From the NCBI RefSeq assembly GCF_000826545.1, contig NZ_CDME01000002.1:1993187-2057186 (forward strand): 64,000 bases of DNA, in the 5' to 3' direction. The notes under the pieces are model-generated. The model was not told where the DNA came from and searched no databases. It saw only the letters and a program-made list of their open reading frames with translations. The first letter of the stretch is position 1; each line of letters opens with the position of its first letter. This document shows positions 59,595 to 64,000 of this stretch, in pieces. The stretch is from Kibdelosporangium sp. MJ126-NF4 (GTDB taxonomy: Bacteria; Actinomycetota; Actinomycetes; Mycobacteriales; Pseudonocardiaceae). The translations under genes and the position numbers were made by a program.

Positions 59595-60107
59595 ATGAGA
59601 ATCGCACGCCTTGCCGCCTTGCCGTTGGCTGTCAGTGCCGTGATCGGCCTTGCCGCCTGCTCGAACGGGGGCAGTGCCCCTGGCGCTGGTCTGTCTGGCG
59701 TGAATGTGCCGAAGGCCGGTGGGGCGGGCAAAGTCCCCGACCTGTGCTCGGCGCTCCCTGGCGACCTGGTGAAGAAGCTGATCGGTGACGGGGCCGAGAA
59801 GACCGAGGACGTGCCGGGCACTTGCGCGTACAACGTGGAGTCGACCGGGTTCTCGGTGACGGTCTCGGCCGAGCTGGACCCCAGCCCGGAGCAGTGGGAG
59901 ATCGGCCGGAAGGCCTCCGAGAAGTCCGGCAAGAAGGTCGACGGGATCGGCGACACCGCCTACGTCGACTCGATGAACGTGCTCTACGCCCGCAAGGGCG
60001 ATGTCAACATCGACGTGCAGATCGTCAACGGCGACACCGACCCCGCGGCGAACCTCGAAGAAGAGAAGAAGATCCTCAAGGACGTGATCTCCCGCAACAA
60101 CCTTTAG
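59595..60107 (+). CDS. DUF3558-type lipoprotein
   Basis: A 170-residue protein. The signal peptide RIARLAALPLAVSAVIGLAAC ends in the lipobox LAAC. The mature part has DUF3558-like features: PDLCSALPGDLVKKLIGD, the paired Cys in VPGTCAYNVE, and DPSPEQWEIGRKAS. Members are abundant surface lipoproteins of actinomycetes with no known function. The ATG at 59595 has no clear ribosome site. The stop overlaps the stop of the convergent PPK2 gene. Confidence 0.85.
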   Translation: MRIARLAALPLAVSAVIGLAACSNGGSAPGAGLSGVNVPKAGGAGKVPDLCSALPGDLVKKLIGDGAEKTEDVPGTCAYNVESTGFSVTVSAELDPSPEQWEIGRKASEKSGKKVDGIGDTAYVDSMNVLYARKGDVNIDVQIVNGDTDPAANLEEEKKILKDVISRNNL

Positions 60108-60931
60108 TCGGCTGCCTTGACCCGCTTGAGTTCCTCGTCGACGTCGAAGGACGGCTCCGGGTACTGCGGGTCCATCTCTTCCAGCGTCTCCAGCAGCAGT
60201 TGCGAGACCGCCCAGTTGCGGTACCACTTGTGGTCGGCCGGGACGACGTACCACGGCGCGGTGTCGGTGTCGCACCGCGTCAGCGCGTCGGTGTAGGCCT
60301 GCTGGTAGTCATCCCATTTGGACCGGGCGCCGAGGTCGGCCGGGTTGTACTTCCAGTGCTTCTCCGGCCGTTCCAGCCGGGCGATCAGCCGCTTGCGCTG
60401 CTCCTCGCGGGAGATGTGCAGGAAGCACTTGATCAGCACGACGCCACTGTCGGCCAGTTCCTGCTCGAAGGCGTTGATCTGGTCGTAGCGCTCTTCCCAC
60501 TCGTCCGGCTTGACCAGGCTGTCGACCCTGGCGATGAGCACGTCCTCGTAGTGCGACCGGTCGAACACGCCGATCATGCCGGGGGTGGGCAGCGCACGCC
60601 GGATCCGCCACAGGAACTCGTGCTTCAGCTCGGTGCGGGTCGGCTTCTTGAACGACCTGATGTGCAGCCCCTGCGGGTTGACCAGTCCGCAGGCGTGCCG
60701 GATCGTGCCGCCCTTGCCCGAGGTGTCCATGCCCTGAAGCACGAGCAGGACGCTCTTGTCCGCGCCCGCGTACAACGCTTCCTGCAACTGGTCGAGCCGG
60801 TCGGCTGTGGCCTCGATCTGTTTGGCCGCGTTCGACTTCGACGTCGGCCCGACGGGGAAGTCACCCGGTTTGATGCCGGACTTCTTGCCGCCGCGTACCC
60901 GCAGCGCGTCCCGCACACGTCCTTTACCCAT
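60104..60931 (-). CDS. ppk2: Polyphosphate kinase 2 family protein
   Basis: A 275-residue PPK2-fold kinase. The Walker A-type loop is VLLVLQGMDTSGKGGTIRH (residues ~61-79), and the lid/Walker B region includes IGVFDRSHYEDVLIARV. PPK2 enzymes phosphorylate nucleoside mono- or diphosphates from polyphosphate. The class cannot be fixed by eye. ATG at 60931 is preceded by TACGCT ending 6 nt upstream, consistent with a leaderless message. It is divergent from rocD. Confidence 0.93.
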   Translation of the reverse strand: MGKGRVRDALRVRGGKKSGIKPGDFPVGPTSKSNAAKQIEATADRLDQLQEALYAGADKSVLLVLQGMDTSGKGGTIRHACGLVNPQGLHIRSFKKPTRTELKHEFLWRIRRALPTPGMIGVFDRSHYEDVLIARVDSLVKPDEWEERYDQINAFEQELADSGVVLIKCFLHISREEQRKRLIARLERPEKHWKYNPADLGARSKWDDYQQAYTDALTRCDTDTAPWYVVPADHKWYRNWAVSQLLLETLEEMDPQYPEPSFDVDEELKRVKAAD

Positions 60932-61060
60932 CCCGGGAGCGTAGCGAATCCCGGGCCAAAACAATGATCGAACGTCGAAACAGTGAATCACGCAACGAAC
61001 CATCGCTGCAAGCAACAGGCAGCGGATGATATCGCCGTCAACAGGGCTTAACCTGTCGAT

Positions 61061-62258
<1,198 letters not shown>

Positions 62259-62266
<8 letters not shown>

Positions 62267-62924
62267 CACGTTGGCGCCACCGCACGACAGCCGCGTGTGT
62301 GACGAGGTACAGCACAACACCGTTGAGCGTGTGCCAGATGTAGTGCGTGCCGATGGGCATGTCGTCACACAGCGGCTGATCGAGCGTGCGCGAGGTCAGC
62401 GACACGGCGAAAACCAGTGCTGTGGCCAGATACCAGCGCCAGTGCGCCTTACGGTCCGGCTGACGGGAGAAATACAGCAGGCCCGCGAGCACGACCAAGC
62501 CGAGCACGGCGGACAGGTAGGTGCCCGGCATCCGCAGCGGCAGCAGTGAGATGAGCGCGGTGGACGCCAGGAAGATCGGCGCGGCGATCCATGCTCGCGA
62601 CCACGGCAGATCCCAGTACAACCGGGCCCACAGCACGATGAAGTAGACCATGAACACCGCGATCGACCCGCTGTCCAGCGCGAGGCCCCAGCGGGTGGCG
62701 GTGGTGTGGAACGCGCTGCTGCCGAAGAAGATCACGAAGATCAGCACGGGCAACGCGTACAGCTCACCTGCCGGTGCGCCCGAGGCGCGAGCCGTTCGAC
62801 GGATGAGCAGCCATGCGACGACAGAGGCGATCAGGAACGAGACGTTGCTGACCGCGTTGAGCGGCTCACTCCAGAACGAACCGTCGGTCCGTTCACAGTA
62901 GTTGTCCACAAACTCCCGCTGCAT
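62259..62924 (-). CDS. Ceramidase-domain (CREST superfamily) membrane protein
   Basis: A 221-residue protein with about seven TM helices. It starts with NYCERTDGSFWSEPLNAVSNVSFL, as in alkaline ceramidases. The CREST metal-hydrolase residues are recognisable: Ser and His in FFGSSAFHTTAT, Asp in LALDSGSIAVF, and paired His in GTHYIWHTLNGVVLY. The family hydrolyses amide-linked lipids; the substrate in actinobacteria, which usually lack ceramide, is uncertain. GAGG precedes the ATG. Confidence 0.88.
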
Positions 62925-62953
62925 GCCTCACGAGTACCACGTGAGTGGCCATC

Positions 62954-64000
62954 TCAGCGACTTCTCAGCACGGCCATGGCCGCGTTGTGCCCGGGGATAC
63001 CGCTGACTCCTCCCCCGCGCCGCGCGCCCGCTCCGCACAGCAGCACACGGTCGTGTTCGGTCTCCACGCCCCACGTGCCTTCCTGCCCGTCGTCGGCGTA
63101 CGGCCACGACAGGTCGCGGTGGAAGATGTGCCCGGCGGGCAAGCCGAGTTCGTTCTCCAGGTCGACGGGTGTCTTGGCCTCGACACACCCGGGCAGCACG
63201 CAGTCCGCGATCGGCTCGGCCAGCACGCTGTCCAGTGACCGCAGCGTCGCCCGCAGCGCCTGTTCGCGTGTTTTGTCGTTGTCGGCACGGAAAAGCCGGG
63301 CGGGCATGTGCAGCCCGAACAAGGTCAGCGTCTGCATACCGGCGGCCCGCTCCGCGGCGCCGAGGATGGACGGGTCGGTCAGCGAGTGGCAGTAGATCTC
63401 ACACGGCGGCAGGCTCGGGATCCGGCCGTCCGCCGCCTCCCGGTAGGCCGTCGCGAGCTGCTGGTAGCTCTCGTTGACGTGGAAGGTCCCGGCGAACGCG
63501 TCCTGCGGATCGACGCGGCTGTCCTTGAGCCGGGGCAGCCGCCGCAACACCATGTTCACTTTGAGTTGGGCGCCTTCCGGTTGCGCGTCAGGCGTTTCAC
63601 CCAGTAGTGCGGCGAGGCGATCCGGTGACACGTTGGCGAGGATGTGTCCACCCGCGACGGTCCGCTCCCCGTCCCCGGTCCGGTAGGTCACCGCGCCGCC
63701 GGGGTCGATCGCGGTCACCTCGGCGCCGGTCGCGATCCGGGCACCGGCTTCCCGCGCGGCCCTGGCCAGTTCGGCCGTGACCGCGCCCATCCCGCCGACC
63801 GGCACGTCCCAGTCACCGGTTCCGCCGCCGATCACGTGGTACAGGAAACACCTGTTCTGGCGCAGCATCGGGTCGTCCGCGGGCGCGAACGTGCCGATCA
63901 GCGCGTCGGTCAGCACGATGCCGCGGACCGTGTCGTCGGTGAACGTGGACTCGATCACCTCGTGCAACGGCCGCTCGAACAGTGCGTTCCAGGCATGGTC
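62954..64000 (-). CDS. FAD-dependent oxidoreductase, phytoene-desaturase-like, N-terminus outside window
   Basis: The frame is open from 62954 to the window edge, so the N-terminal Rossmann FAD motif is not visible. Present are VGGMGAVTAELARAAREAGARIATGAEVTAIDPGG (typical of COG1233 flavoproteins) and a C-terminal WGVETEHDRVLLCGAGARRGGGVSGIPGHNAAMAVL that closes the FAD site. Members desaturate or isomerise carotenoids or oxidise other lipophilic substrates. No carotenoid genes are in view. It is followed by the ceramidase-like gene on the same strand after 29 bp. Confidence 0.85.
   Translation of the reverse strand, partial: DHAWNALFERPLHEVIESTFTDDTVRGIVLTDALIGTFAPADDPMLRQNRCFLYHVIGGGTGDWDVPVGGMGAVTAELARAAREAGARIATGAEVTAIDPGGAVTYRTGDGERTVAGGHILANVSPDRLAALLGETPDAQPEGAQLKVNMVLRRLPRLKDSRVDPQDAFAGTFHVNESYQQLATAYREAADGRIPSLPPCEIYCHSLTDPSILGAAERAAGMQTLTLFGLHMPARLFRADNDKTREQALRATLRSLDSVLAEPIADCVLPGCVEAKTPVDLENELGLPAGHIFHRDLSWPYADDGQEGTWGVETEHDRVLLCGAGARRGGGVSGIPGHNAAMAVLRSR

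Overview
The window is high-GC DNA with mostly G or C at third codon positions, many GTG starts, ATGA stop/start overlaps and F420/FMN-type LLM oxidoreductases. This points to a filamentous actinobacterium. The block gcvP - merR - DUF151 - merR(ftsR) - garA - gcvH - pgsA repeats the Mycobacterium tuberculosis Rv1832-Rv1822 order. With the overall gene content this suggests Pseudonocardiales (Amycolatopsis/Lentzea/Kibdelosporangium type). The genus is inference. No rRNA, tRNA, CRISPR array or prophage was seen.

Layout. 1-13.5 kb: a deformylase-fusion protein cut by the window edge, an orphan solute-binding lipoprotein divergent from a LuxR-type regulator, a large secreted subtilase, an aldo/keto reductase, a tandem epoxide-hydrolase operon with a HAD-like gene, a GlxA/AraC regulator, and a Gfo/Idh/MocA dehydrogenase divergent from a MarR regulator. 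13.5-17.6 kb: a ROK repressor divergent from a SemiSWEET sugar transporter with a strong shared palindrome, TetR/membrane-protein and SLATT-like genes, and a glycerophosphodiesterase. 17.6-24.6 kb: the glycine cleavage block, with a tandem glycine riboswitch ahead of gcvP, the FtsR-like regulator and the FHA protein GarA. 24.6-32.5 kb: an MFS exporter, a complete IS1380-like insertion sequence sitting between two palindromic repeat units, an S1-domain protein, and a TetR-controlled acyl-CoA dehydrogenase pair. 32.5-43.1 kb: a 1399-residue P-type ATPase, then a minus-strand set comprising S9 peptidase, LLM oxidoreductase, a PLP-fold decarboxylase relative lacking its lysine, a 41-residue peptide, a JmjC/cupin oxygenase, and a sucrase/ferredoxin-like protein behind an iron box.

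43.1-47.8 kb: a tandem duplication of a two-gene module (HtrA-like protease plus a two-TM protein) in which each duplicate has lost the opposite gene, followed by a site-2 protease. 47.8-59.4 kb: a reductive pyrimidine/hydantoin catabolism region. It holds an NCS1 permease, beta-ureidopropionase-like amidohydrolase, dihydropyrimidinase, LLM oxidoreductase, class III aminotransferase, (methyl)malonate-semialdehyde dehydrogenase and a PucR regulator. It is interrupted by a subtilisin-inhibitor gene facing a streptogrisin-like protease. 59.4-64 kb: a DUF3558 lipoprotein, PPK2, ornithine aminotransferase, a ceramidase-like membrane protein and a partial FAD oxidoreductase.

Most notable: the peptide gene abutting the JmjC oxygenase (TGA|GTG), which looks like a RiPP-style precursor/hydroxylase pair; the translationally coupled LLM plus lysine-less PLP protein next to it; the reciprocally decayed duplication; and the IS inserted exactly in the spacer of a paired palindrome. 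Functions were assigned by recognising motifs by eye; no database search was run.
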